Below, piece after piece: positions 32,870 to 44,554 of a DNA stretch of 64,000 nt. Position numbers and translations under genes: made by a program. The notes under the pieces are model-generated. The model was not told the origin of the DNA. It saw nothing but the letters and a program-made list of their open reading frames with translations, and searched no databases. Origin of the DNA: Nicotiana tabacum (taxonomy: Eukaryota > Streptophyta > Magnoliopsida > Solanales > Solanaceae); NCBI RefSeq assembly GCF_000715075.1, contig NC_134085.1:152548178-152612177 (forward strand). The letters are read 5' to 3'. Numbering within the stretch: the first letter of the stretch is position 1; each line of letters starts with the position of its first letter.

Positions 32870-34645
32870 CAATCATCTTTGGGAAACATATCTTTGTGTA
32901 TTATGGTAGAGAAATTAATCACATACCACACAATAAAAGATAGTAAAAATATTTGGTTTCTGATCCTAAACCAATTGTGAAGGGAGGACTTATCATATAT
33001 TGTTGATCTGATGCATACAAGTGCTGCTATATGCAATTTAGAAAATCTTAGACCAATACATGAAGCTTTGTTCTCATAAGCAATGGTTTAGACATTAATA
33101 GGAGGTATTCAATGCTAAACCAGCTTGGATATAAACCAGCATTATCAAGATGAACTGTCTTGATTTCATAATCTGAAAATTATGCTTTTAATCGAGAAAA
33201 GCAATTCCAAATGCCAAACTGCAGGTTGACAATAATTACACATGTAACCATCTCAAATATGCACCTATAAGTGGTTCACATGATAGGTGAACGGGCCCAT
33301 ATTCACCTTTTATATATTTCAGAATCAGGGGTCTTAGTCCCAACTTTAGCTGGTATAATCATTCATTATGAGAACAAGCAACACATAAGAATTCCTGAAG
33401 AATCTTCTAGTTCTTTAGCATATGCTTATCTGAATTTTCAAATAGCTCATTTAAAAATGGCAAATGAAAACTTCAAGTTTATCATGTCATGTGCTATCTC
33501 TTAGTAAACTTCTGGTTTACTATGGCATAAACTTTTGCTTTAGTAAACTTCTAGTTTACTGTGATACATGATATAGTACAAATTAAAGAATAAGGCGGGT
33601 AACTTCTCACATACATATTATTTTACCCCCTATGATTGTGGAAACATGAAGATTATCAATCTTCCAATCATTTGTAGTCTCACTATGATAGCCATTTGTA
33701 TTAGTAAACTTCAGGTTTACTACAACATATGTTTTGACCATAATCATATAATATGAATGACATATTTGTATATAAGCTCTTCGAGAGACTTAATTTATTA
33801 TCCACAATCTAATATTTATCTGGCACTACTGGTGTCATGTATTCTTTAGGCAAACATTTAGCTCTTCAGGAGTTATTGATACATTTTGTACTATCAAATA
33901 TTGCTCAGACGCTGCTGGTGTCATGAGAGAAAATCACAATCAAATAAACAATGTAAAACAATTGTTTAAGCACGCGAAAACTCTTCTTCATAATATTTTT
34001 CCACTTCAGGAGGCAATTTTAACTGTGTTACTTCTTCAGGAGCAAATTTAAAATACGAAATATTGAGTATATATTCTCTCAATTATATTAACTCTTCTGG
34101 AGGTGAATTGTAATGTATTCACATCAAGAGCGCGTTCATATTTACCCAACTTATTAGTATTGTCACATGCACTTCAGGGAATGGATTAATATTATCAAAA
34201 GTTCTCATCCTTCAGGAAATCGAACATAATTATCTGAATGCGCATTAATCACATCAAATTGTGATGCCTCAACCTCTTTTAAAATATTTACTACTTCAGG
34301 AGCAAATCGAGGCGTGCATTTAATATAGAGAATATTTATGTAGCTTATCTTCAATTGTAACTATAGAAAGCCTAAATTATCACTTCTGGTGATCATAGAC
34401 ATATACCACTTCTGGTGGTTAACAAAATATAATTACAATGAGATGTATGAAATATAAACTACTTCTGGTGGTTGTATATTTCTTGCAAACTCTGCTAGAG
34501 TTTAAGTTGATCTAATAATATTATCCATATTCTTTAAAATGACATAAATAAGATATATTATAGTAAACATCAAATCATAATTTTTCTTTATGTACAACAA
34601 TTACATAACCATACTATCTATTACAAATAACAAAAATTAAAATAT
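32870..34645. repeat. Copia internal region with recurring CTTCAGGAG and AGTAAACTTC words
   Basis: Where integrase and protease should lie there is no open frame. Instead CTTCAGGAG, CTTCTGGAGG or ACTTCTGGTGG occur about a dozen times between 33850 and 34480. A hairpin-like AGTAAAC-TTCTG-GTTTACT appears three times (near 33503, 33541 and 33704). Confidence 0.6.
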
Positions 34646-35656
34646 TTACATTTCTACAGATTCACCACCGATTACATGACTTGTTTCTCCTTCTGGGAGT
34701 GCAAAGTAATCAGCTACATCCAAATGCATGAAGTCTAAATTATCTTCAGAAATAAAATTTGCTTCAGCATTTTTCTCTGTCTTCTTCAGGGAGGCTTGAT
34801 AAAGCTCAACCAGGTGCTTTGGCGTACGACAAGTACGTGACCAGTGCCATTTTCCTCCACATCTATAGCATGCATTTTTTACATTTGGCGCTTGCACCGC
34901 TTCATGCTTTTGTTCCTTCCTTTTCCACTGCTGGTGGTGAGAAGGCTTCTTTGGTGCATTATTATTACCATGATTGGGGTTTCTTCCCCGACCACGGTCA
35001 TGACCACGACTGGGGCCACGACCTCTTCCACGTTTAGCTTGGTGGAAGTTCGTCTCATTCACTTCAGGGAATGGACAAGAACCAATAGGTCGGCTTTCAT
35101 GATTTTTCATTAATAGCCCATTATGTTGCTCTGCTATAAGAAGATGTGAGATAAGTTCAGAATACTTTTTAAATCCCATCTCTCGATATTGCTGCTGCAG
35201 GAGCATATTCGAGGCATGAAAAGTGGTGAAAGTTTTCTCCAACATATCATGATCAGTAATATTATCACCACATAATTTTAATTGGGAAATAATTCTGAAC
35301 ATAGCAGAATTATACTCACTGATAGATTTAAAATCTTGTAGCCTTAGATGAGTCCAATCATAACGTGCCTGTGGAAGAACGACCATCTTCAGGTGGTCAT
35401 ATCTATCTTTCAAATTATTCCACAGTATGACTGGATCTTTAATAGTGGGATATTCCATTTTCAGGCCCTCATCAAGGTGATGGCGTAGGAATATCATTGC
35501 TTTGGCACGGTCTTGGTTTAATGCCTGATTTTTATCCTTGATGGTGTCTGCCAGACCCATCGCATCAAGATGAATTTCAGCATCAAGCACCCAAGACATG
35601 TAGCTTTTGCCCGATATATCCAGGGCTACAAATTCAAGTTTAGAAAGATTTGACAT
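34646..35656 (-). CDS. Copia gag polyprotein
   Basis: A 336-residue open frame starting MSNLSKLEFVALDISG and containing the UBN2/retrotransposon gag core (VILWNNLKDRYD, QARYDWTHLRLQDF, FTTFHASNMLLQQQYRE). A glycine/arginine-rich basic stretch (RGRGRGPSRGHDRGRGR) comes next, then one zinc knuckle CYRCGGKWHWSRTC. It is followed by a region that would run into the protease, but the frame stops with an ordinary stop. It would assemble the virus-like particle of the retrotransposon. It is the only intact frame of this element; the start is 78 bp inside the 5' LTR. Confidence 0.88.
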   Translation of the reverse strand: MSNLSKLEFVALDISGKSYMSWVLDAEIHLDAMGLADTIKDKNQALNQDRAKAMIFLRHHLDEGLKMEYPTIKDPVILWNNLKDRYDHLKMVVLPQARYDWTHLRLQDFKSISEYNSAMFRIISQLKLCGDNITDHDMLEKTFTTFHASNMLLQQQYREMGFKKYSELISHLLIAEQHNGLLMKNHESRPIGSCPFPEVNETNFHQAKRGRGRGPSRGHDRGRGRNPNHGNNNAPKKPSHHQQWKRKEQKHEAVQAPNVKNACYRCGGKWHWSRTCRTPKHLVELYQASLKKTEKNAEANFISEDNLDFMHLDVADYFALPEGETSHVIGGESVEM

Positions 35657-35734
35657 TATTTAGGAAAAGAAAGTTCTTACCTCAGATACTTTCAAAATAT
35701 TTGCTCGAGATGGTAGAGCTTCGTGCTGATAACG

Positions 35735-36324
35735 TGTTACAAAACAAAGACTATAAAACAAAGACAAGTATAGAGAGAAACTGATATATTATTCGAATTC
35801 AAACTGATGTACATAATAAACTGAAATCTCTTCTATTTATAGAAGAAAGAAAGCTGCTCTGTAAGCTGCTACTACAAGCTGCTGTGTAAGCTGCTACTAC
35901 AAGCTGCAGTGTAAGCTACTATAAGTTGCTGTGTAAGCTGCTACTACAAGCTGTTGTGTAAGCTGCTGTTGTACCAGATATGGATAATCTTCTACTGAGA
36001 GCAATATTTATCCATAACGGAGTACTGAATGGATAAGCTTATTATACCCGGTATGGATAATCTTCTATGGGGGTAATGTTTATCCATAACTGGGTACTGA
36101 AAAGATAAGCTCATTACACCCGATATGGATAAACTTCTACTGGGGGTAATGTTTATCCATAACCGGGTACCGAAGTGATAAGCTTCTTCAGGAAGCTTAT
36201 TTCCAATATAGTACTAAATAGATAAACATATTTACGGTGGAGTCCCATATGGATAAGCTTCTTCAGGAAGCTTATTTACAACGGAGTACTAAATGAACAT
36301 CCATAATATAATATATTTATAACA
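35735..36324 (-). repeat. 5' LTR of the Copia element
   Basis: 590 bp. The sequence directly inside it, on the minus strand, reads CGTTATCAGCACGAAGCTC, the position of the primer binding site. The flanking ATGTT lies at 36325-36329. Confidence 0.9.
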
Positions 36325-36329
36325 ATGTT

Positions 36330-37690
36330 CTCATTTTTGTTTTCTTTACTCACACTACGAGACATTACTATTTGTAGTAGTATCACCTTCTGTCCAGATC
36401 ATTTTAGTTCCTGATTGTTTAAGTGTTCTTTTCAGGACCTTATTTGTTTGGTTGTGCTGTGATGTAATTTGAGTAATCAGGAATTAAAGTTTGGAAACAG
36501 TCTTGTAGTTGCTTTAAATTTGAACAGTCATGTATTAATATTTAGGAAAGTTGCATTTGATAATGTTGACAAGCAATCAATATATCATTGGGCCAATATA
36601 GTTGAAACGCTAATTGAGCCTCTAGAATACAATCACCACTATCTTAAGTAACGAAATGTGTGGTTATTCCAACAAATGAATTCCACAATTTTAGATCTTC
36701 ACATGCAATCTTAAACTATAGATAAGTAATTGAATCTTATGAATATTGTAGCTTGCTTTAGGCACGATTTATAATAAAATATCGTGACTATGGGTACGGT
36801 TCTCATGGCATAGTCATGATACATAATTCCCAACTCGGGTGTGCATTTCATGTAACCCGACCACAACTTCAAACAATAATAAAAAATAAACATGTTGTAA
36901 TTGCGGGTACATTTCATGTGGCGCGGTTTGCAATGTGTACCAAAACGCCAAGTATATGACATCGTTACTTGTTCCAAAAATAATTCCATAAATAAATAAA
37001 AGCGGTTATAAAGTTAAAAATGCACAATAGATTTTAAACATGTATTAAATCAGATAATTAGGTCAACTATTAATAGTTGAGCGACCATGATAAAACCACG
37101 GAACTCGGGAGTGCCTCACACCTTCTCCCGAGTTAACAGAATTCCTTACCCGGTCTTTTGTGTTCACATGCCATAAATTAGAGTCAATTTTCCTCGATTT
37201 GGGATTTAAAATAAACCGATGGCTTGGGACACCATAAATTATTGCAAGTGGAGACTCTAAAATTAATAAATAATCTCATTTCGATTTATGTCACTTTAAT
37301 TGGAAAAACCTCCTATATCCCCTTTCGGGTAAAAAGGAGGTGTGACAATTTGTATATCATAGTGTATAGTACATCGGATATGTGTATACAACTATGACAT
37401 GTGATTGAACTAGAGTTTTCAATCTGAAATGTATTATACAAAGAAGGAAAATAAAATTTTCATAAATTTTTTGATATACACATTATTATTATGTTATACA
37501 CAGTGATATACAAATAATATAATTATTAATTATTGATCAAAAAAGGAAAATAAATTTTTGATATAGCATGTTTAAGTAAGTTCTAAAATATAAAAATAAT
37601 TAATGTAATTGTGGGAGTAAATAATATTTTGGTATACAAAGAAAACTAATGTTTGATATACACAAAGAAGAAAAATAAACTTTTGATATG
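36330..37690 (-). repeat. part of the inverted copy (unit 2): flank, LTR fragment and start of the right arm
   Basis: 36330-36716 is the reverse complement of flank at 53283-53820. 36717-37347 is an LTR fragment on the minus strand beginning TGTCACACCTCC (complement at 37336-37347), related to the LTRs of the element at 37691. 37348-37690 is the reverse complement of about 26054-26392. The sequence then breaks at the insertion of the gag-only element and resumes at 51087. Confidence 0.85.
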
Positions 37691-40016
37691 TGTCACACCT
37701 CCTTTTTCTACCACCGGAAGCGGTATAAGGGAGTTTTTTCAATTAAAGTGACAATAATCAAAATGAGATTATTTATTTAAGATTAAGAGTCGCCACTTGG
37801 GATAATTTATGGTGTCCCAAGTCACCGATTTTAAAATCCCGAATCGAGAAAATTTGACTCTTATTTACGGTTTGCGAACACAAAAATTCGAGTAAGGAAT
37901 TCTGTTATCTCGGGATAAGGTGTTAGACATTCCCGGGTTCCGTGATTTTAGCACGGTCGCTCAACTATTAATATTGGCCTAATTATCTGATTACTTACAT
38001 ATTTTGAACCTATTATGCATTTTTAACATTTGACCACTTTTAATTATTTATGGCATTATTCTAGAACAAGTTACGATTGTCGTACACTTATTTATTTGGT
38101 ACACATTGTGAATTGTGTCACGGGAACCGTACCCACGATCCATAATATGTTTACTTTATTAACATTATTAGAAGTTGTGGTCGGGTCACATGAAATCTGT
38201 ACCCAGATTTGGGAATTATGTATCATAATCATGTCATGGGAACCATACTCATAGTCACGATGATTCATTATTACTAATCGCGCTCAAAGCAAGCTACGAT
38301 ATTCATGAATATAAATGGCCTAAGCATACTCCTAACGATGACAAAATGATGATATAAAAGTAAGCTTGATATTAAATCTAATTTGCATGTGTAGATTACG
38401 ACCAAAGCTCAAATCCGTTTAAACCCAATTAACCAGATTCTCATCCTGCAATCCCATGTATAGTCCAATCTTCCCTTTCATTTTTCTTCTCTTTTATGTT
38501 CATTGAATTTCATAAAAACCATTACTGAATTGATTCCATTTCGGTTCAACAAGGCATGTGAAATTTAATTCAAGAAATTAACTTAACATGTACAAACTAA
38601 TTCATTTCAATCACATCAAGCAATTAATAGTGAAACAGTCATTCATTTAAACCAAACTCACTGGAAAACAAGCATTATGAGATAGAGAATTTGACAAACC
38701 AGATCATATTCTAGGTTTAATAATAAAATCAAACACTAAACAAACCAAACCATATTCTAGTCGCATGATCAAACAGAAGAATAATTGGAATGGGAAAGAA
38801 ATGGACCTCAAAATAGAACTTGACCGTGATTTGTTTGGAAACCTTAAAACGTGAGTGTGGAACAAGGCATGGACCAGAAATTTGAACGGAGATCTTGAAT
38901 GGAAATCCTTCTGGCGGCCTCGAATCTTACTCGAACAGGAGATTACAGAAGCACAAAGAGTAAACCAAAACTCTACGTCCAGATCTTTTGGGGTTGCACG
39001 ACGTAACTTATCGAGCCTTGTTGCTCTGTTTTGGAGAGACGAAGAAGAACAAGTATGGGTATGGTGTTTTCAATGGTGAAGGAGATGAAGGGGGCCTGGT
39101 TCGCTGGGTGAGGGTGTGGCTGTTGCAGCTCATTTTCCGGCGAGTTGGGATTAGAGTTGGAAAGTTGTGGTCGTTGGTTGCTCAGTGTGGAGATGGGACG
39201 ACGATGGCGGCAGAGATGGTTTTCCGGCAGGTTTCAGGCTTGGTTCAAAAGGGTGTGAAACGAGAGAGATGAGAGGTTTTGGAAAATGGGGGCATCTGGT
39301 TTGGTGAGAGAGAGCGGTCGACGCTGACCTTGGTTCTTTTTGGAGAGGAGTTCCCGTTTTTAGGTGTGCCTTCGTTTGTGAAGAAGATCTAATTCAGGGG
39401 GGTCTCTCTGTTAGAAGAAGGTCCAACGGCTGAAACTTCTCTTCTTCAGTTAGAGTGAGAGATCGGAGATAAGGGGCTTGGGGAGACGGCTGGTGGTTGG
39501 AGGGTGGTCATGTGTGGCTGCTGATGGGTTCTTCGTTGCTAGGGTTTGGGGTCTTTAGGGTTTTTGGTGTTCAAGATGTGGAGAAGATGATATGGGTCTT
39601 GCGTGTTTTCCAAAAATCAGAAACGGCTGTTCATCCTTGTCTAGGTTAGGGTCCTCTTTAGGGTATTAGGGGTAAAGGAGATTAAAAGAGGAAGGCAAAT
39701 AGGGATATGTCTTATTGGGCCTTAAATTTGGGGCAAAGATTAAAAATGGACTACAAAACTCATTAAAATGGGATAAACCAACCCAAAACACACTCTTTCT
39801 TCTCAAATTATATAAAATTTATAATACAGAAATATAAAACTAATCTTAAATTAATTAAAATAAACAATATTATATTGTGAGAATATTTTTTGGTATTTTT
39901 CAATTTTGTGAGTAAAAGGGTCAATACTAGTCAAAAATAGCAATATTAGACTTAAACTATGTATTTATGCTAAAAATGTTAAAATCTTGGGGAGGGTCAA
40001 AAATTACATGTCTACA
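37691..40016 (-). repeat. 3' LTR of the gag-only element
   Basis: 2,326 bp, close to the copy at 48770-51086 with scattered point differences and small indels. The open frames inside it (for example 38855-39272) show no known domain. The outer 600 bp is related to the older LTR fragment at 36717-37347. Confidence 0.92.
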
Positions 40017-40639
40017 GCCGCCCCTCTTTGACTGAAAACGCGAAGAGGTTTTAGACAAAGAACGACGAGACGGGTTTTTTGACTCGACCTTTATTTAGAG
40101 AGACCAAAAACTAAGAGAAAGGAGAACGTGACCGAGCCTTGATATCTGAGCTGCCTACATATCCTTGGCTATAAAGGAATCAGGCCACGTGTAGTTTAGA
40201 ATTTGGAACAGTGATGGAGTATACCAAGGTGGAGAGCCGATTGAGGTGTCATTCCGTCGATGTTCCGGTCTGCGGTCCTGTTATTACATCAAAATCAAAA
40301 AATGAAAAAGACTAACTAAGCCTGTCAACTATAAGTTACAAGATTCCTATCTATAAGTCTTCTGAAGCTTGATCATGAGTCTTGAATAGTTCTTCATGCA
40401 AACTTTAGATTTGAACCTTGATGTTTGCTAGCTGCAAGTGCTAGTTCATTCTTCCACGGCTTCTTCGGATCAAGACCGTACATGCAGTGCTCGTGACTTC
40501 AGTCATGTCTTGAGTAGCTCACATCTTTCATCTCCTTTTGCATTTTGGATACACTTCCCTTTTTTCTTTTTTTTTCTTTTATTCTGGATCAAGACTACTT
40601 CTGTTGGTCATCTCGAACTAACGACTCGCATTCTTGCCG

Positions 40640-41455
40640 TGGGCTTCTGCTACATCTAACTTGAATTGAATTCTGAAATGACTTCCCCCATTCTCCAGGT
40701 GGGTGCCTGCTAGTGACTGGAAACTTGAAATGAATTCCCTTGTTTTCCAGATGGGCGCTTGATGCTTAAACTTTGAGATGAATTCCCTTATTTTCCAGGT
40801 AGGCGCCTGATGCTTAAACTTTGAGATGAATTCCCTTGTTTTCCAGGTGGGCACCTGCAACTTAAACTTGAAAAGAATTCTCTTGTTTTCCAGGTGGGCG
40901 CATGTACTTAAACTTTGAGATGAATTCCCTTGTTTTCTAGGTGGGTGCCTGCAACTTAAACTTGAAATGTATTCCCTTGATTTCCAGGTGGTCGCCTGAT
41001 GCCAAAACTTGAAATGTATTCCCTTGTTTTCCAGGTGGGCGCCTGATGCCAAAACTTGAAATGAATTCTCTTGTTTTCCAGGTGGGCGCCTGATGTCAAA
41101 ACTTGAAATGTATTCCCTTGTTTTCCAGGTGGGCGCCTGATGTCAAAACTTGAAATGTATTCCCTTGTTTTCCAGGGGGGCGCCTGATGTCCTTGTTTTT
41201 CAGGTGGGCGCCTGATGCCAAAACTTGAAATGCATTCCCTTGTTTTCTAGGTGGGCGCCTGATGCCAAAACTTGAAATGTATTCCCTTGTTTTCCAGGTG
41301 GGCGCCTGATGCCAAAACTTGAAATGTATTCCCTTGTTTTCCAGGTGGGCGCCTGAGGCCAAAACTTGAAATGTATTACCTTGTTTTCCAGGTGAGCGCC
41401 TGATGCCAAAACTTGAAACGAATTCCCTTGTTCTCCAGGTGGGCGCCTGCCATTA
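40640..41455. repeat. 47-bp minisatellite with GGCGCC in most units
   Basis: About 16-17 units. Each runs GAAATGTATTCCCTTGTTTT, then CCAGGTGGGCGCCTGATGCC, then AAAACTT, a 47-bp period in the regular part (40980-41400) and more variable before 40980. On the minus strand it is partly open and gives a repeating peptide HLENKGIHFKFWHQAPTW-like, but no start or domain context supports translation. It sits between gag and the 3' LTR, where Tat/Ogre elements often carry tandem repeats. Confidence 0.92.
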
Positions 41456-41559
41456 CAACAAAACAGACAAAACAAAAGAAACTTTTCTGCCCCAGTTTGG
41501 TACCGGGAACATCTGTGAGTGTTAATCGAATCATGTTATCCAAAAGTGCTCTAAGAATT

Positions 41560-41900
41560 TAAAAGCTAAATCCCATTGTCCAAGAGGCCCCTGAAAATTT
41601 AAAATTAAATCTCATTTTAACAGTGAAAACTTCAAAGCTACATTCTATTTCCTAAAGGTAGAACTTACGCTAAATCTTATTATCTATGAAGTTCTTAAAA
41701 ACCTAACTCAATTCCATTATCCAGGAGGGTCATGAGAACTTTAAAATTAGATCCCATTATCCAGGAGGGCCCTGAAACTTGAACTTAAATCCCATTATCC
41801 AGGAGGACCCTGAAAACCTAAAACTAAATCCCATTATTTAGGAGGGTCCTGAATACTTAAAACTAAATCTCATTATCCAGGAGGGTCCTGAAAAGCCGAG
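41560..41900. repeat. second minisatellite, about 40-bp units
   Basis: Roughly eight degenerate units of the type TCCCATTATCCAGGAGGGTC followed by CTGAAAACTTAAAACTAAA. It is separated from the 47-bp array by about 100 bp of single-copy sequence. Confidence 0.75.
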
Positions 41901-44554
41901 AATGAACATACCTGATCCATGCTCTCTTCCTGGAGGATCTCTATAGAACGAACAAAATTCCTTGTCCCTAAACCATGCTTTCCTCATAGAGGGTTCCCGC
42001 ATATCGAACAAATTTTCTTTCCCCTTCTCAAACCGTCTTTGTGCTGACAAAATTTGGGCACGACACTTGAAAAATTCAAGCTTCCAAGCTTTGATTTGGA
42101 CATAGTCTTTGCCCCTGTTTCAAACAAAGAAAATTTGTGAGTTTAAACATGGTGGTTGGTTTGTGGCCTTGACTTTGAGGGCGATTGCTCCTTCACTTCC
42201 CATGATAACTTTGATTTCAACTCAAAAGACCTTGCTTGTTTATTGACTAACCACTTTCTCTGTCACCCTTATCACAGAAAATACCTCTGATCCGTTCAAA
42301 CCCAATATCCTCTATCTGTTGCATTGTTTATGAATTGACATATACTGAACCTTTGTATTTCACATGAATCCCAAAGCACGTAGATTGTTACCAACTCAGT
42401 ACACGTACTGTTCTTTCCTGACGTATGTCACTTTGATGTGCTTGCCAGATTCCGTTTTGTGCAATTAGAAAGTTGGTAGCAAATTTTGAAGTCATTTCTC
42501 ACTTGTTTTGGCCAAACAGACTCAAGAAGATGAAGTAAATAAAACAACAGGAACGGAGTACGTGACAATGGAAATAGATGATACCTAACAAGAAAATTAC
42601 AAAGTATAAATTAATCAGATGTGGATACCAACTTTAATGATCATGACATGCACATTTGGATTAAGTGGCCTAATTTGTCAAGCAAGTCTAATGTTCAAAT
42701 ATTGTTGTACCTCTGAGTCGTGAAACTGGCTTCAATGCTCCGATTATCCTATCTGATTCACGGTCCTTATTCGACTTGTAGTGCCCGAAGGGTTTTCACC
42801 ATCAAGCCTCTGTCATTTTGTTTTTTCTCTCAACTTACCATCGCATTATGGTGCCTGTGAAGGTTTTTACCGATAAGACTCTCTCATTTTTTTTTATTTT
42901 TTTTTCTGATTCTGCAGATGATAAGGCATTAACCACAATAGAAATATCATATGCTCCTGGCATGTCTGACTCGGCACTCTCAAAGATTATCTGGGAGGTC
43001 TTTTGGACTATAATGTGGCTTTTGGACAGAGTTAGAAAGAAAGGATATCATAAAGGCTCAAAATAACTAAGACAACTGGATTAATTTATTTACAACCTTA
43101 GGAATCCATTCTAAAAACTTTGCCCCAATTTCTAAAACAAGGGAATTTGATTATTTTTTTTCTTTTTCTCTTTGAGATGGAATTTCTAAGAAAGATTGCC
43201 TCACTCTCGACTTCGTGAGATTATAAAATATTTTATTTGGTATGATCGAACCGTAAGGCTACCTACGTATCTAGTGGTGACAAGAATCAGGTCGAACGTA
43301 GTTCACAAGACTACTTTTGTTACTATTTTCCTTTTTCTCTTTTTCTTTTTTTTCTTTATCTCTACTTTTCTCTTCTTTTTTTTATAATTTTCTTTTTGGA
43401 ATGGACTTTCTAAAATAAACCTATGGAGACAATTTTTTTTGTATGACTCTAACTTGATTCCAAAAGAGGGGCAAGAAATCAATACAGGCTCAAAAGGGTA
43501 TCGAATGGTATAAGTGTTTAGGTAGCTGAAAGAGGGCCTCCCAATCTCTAACAATGCCAAATACAACACATGCAACTTGAGAATGAAAAAGAAGATCATG
43601 CATAATATTTCTTTTACAGCTTCGGCATTGATATCACCGATATGCCTTCCACTTCTCTTTAACGCCTTGTTAAGTACAAAACTCTCGTTGGGTAATTTCT
43701 TCTTCACAATGGATACCCTCCGTTTGTTCGGAGCAAACTTCCTTGGCTTTATCTTGTTACTTGAGATGCACTTTAACTCAAAGTTTCTCACTTCAAATTG
43801 TCCGAGATGCATTCTCCTTTAACGAATTCTTGTCATCCTATTAACTTCCCAAATTATCTTTCCCAGTTTTACACAGTTCGGGGTCTAAATGATCTCAAAA
43901 TGTCCAAATATGTACTTATTTCCCTCAAATGTCCCTATCATCTTCAAAATTATTTTATTGCTTCATGATTAAACTAACTTTTAAGACCAGGTCTAGAATT
44001 ATGCGTGCATGTCATGTCACTAGAGCCAACATGAAAAGAACTATAAAATGAGAAGAGAACTAAACACAAAAAAATGATAGAAATAACAGAAAATAGGAAA
44101 TTGCATTACACAGACGGTGAAAGGATTTGAACAACAAAATAAGCAAAATAAACTGGGGTTACAACCCTGGAACAAACCTAGACAACACTAAACGAGTTAC
44201 TACGACTAAACGAACTAGGCAAAATAAAAGGATAGAAGGGTTTGAGTCACAAGACAATATCCGGATTACATCCCTGAAATAACCCGAACAACAGAAATGA
44301 CAATAAAATAAACCACCAGGACTCCCCTGGCTAGACAAGAAAGGAGCGTCTTTCCAATTACCAAGCTCGACATCTTATCTATTGAGTTTCACATCAATAT
44401 CACTGGGACCTTCACCAACTTCAATCACATTGTCTTCACCAAGTGACTCATTGACTCCTTGGACCAACCCTTCATCATTGCAAACCATCCCAATTATTTG
44501 TGTGTTGTCATGTACCTGTAGAGGATTATATGTGACACTTGGGGTATTACTGCC
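41900..44554. other. internal non-coding part of the gag-only element
   Basis: The place where pol would be expected. No reverse transcriptase, RNase H or integrase motif could be found on either strand. It contains T-rich tracts and, near 43240-43300, one copy of a CTACCTACGTATC...AATCAGGTCGAACG motif that recurs in this element. Confidence 0.6.

Larger units (their letters stand above)
30522..36324 (-). mobile_element. Ty1-Copia LTR retrotransposon, defective
   Basis: A 5.8-kb element on the minus strand with LTRs 30522-31109 (3') and 35735-36324 (5'), starting TGTTA and ending TAACA, and a target duplication ATGTT at 30517-30521 and 36325-36329. The polypurine tract CCAAGGGAGAG abuts the 3' LTR. 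The inverted paralogous arm has a single AACAT at 53845-53849, the empty site. The gag frame is intact; pol is badly eroded and integrase is not recognisable. Confidence 0.93.

Noticed and set aside
36469..36651. Small plus-strand frame, repeated as a minus-strand frame at 53348-53530
   Set aside because: The similarity is explained by the inverted duplication; the peptides have no recognised domain and several differences, with no sign of selection visible.
38855..39272. Plus-strand open frames in the 3' LTR of the gag-only element
   Set aside because: They lie inside an LTR, differ in frame from the counterpart in the other LTR and show no domain.
40618..41475. Minus-strand frames with a repeating HLENKGIHFKF-type peptide
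   Set aside because: They are the by-product of a 47-bp minisatellite, which shifts frame every unit; no start context or homology.
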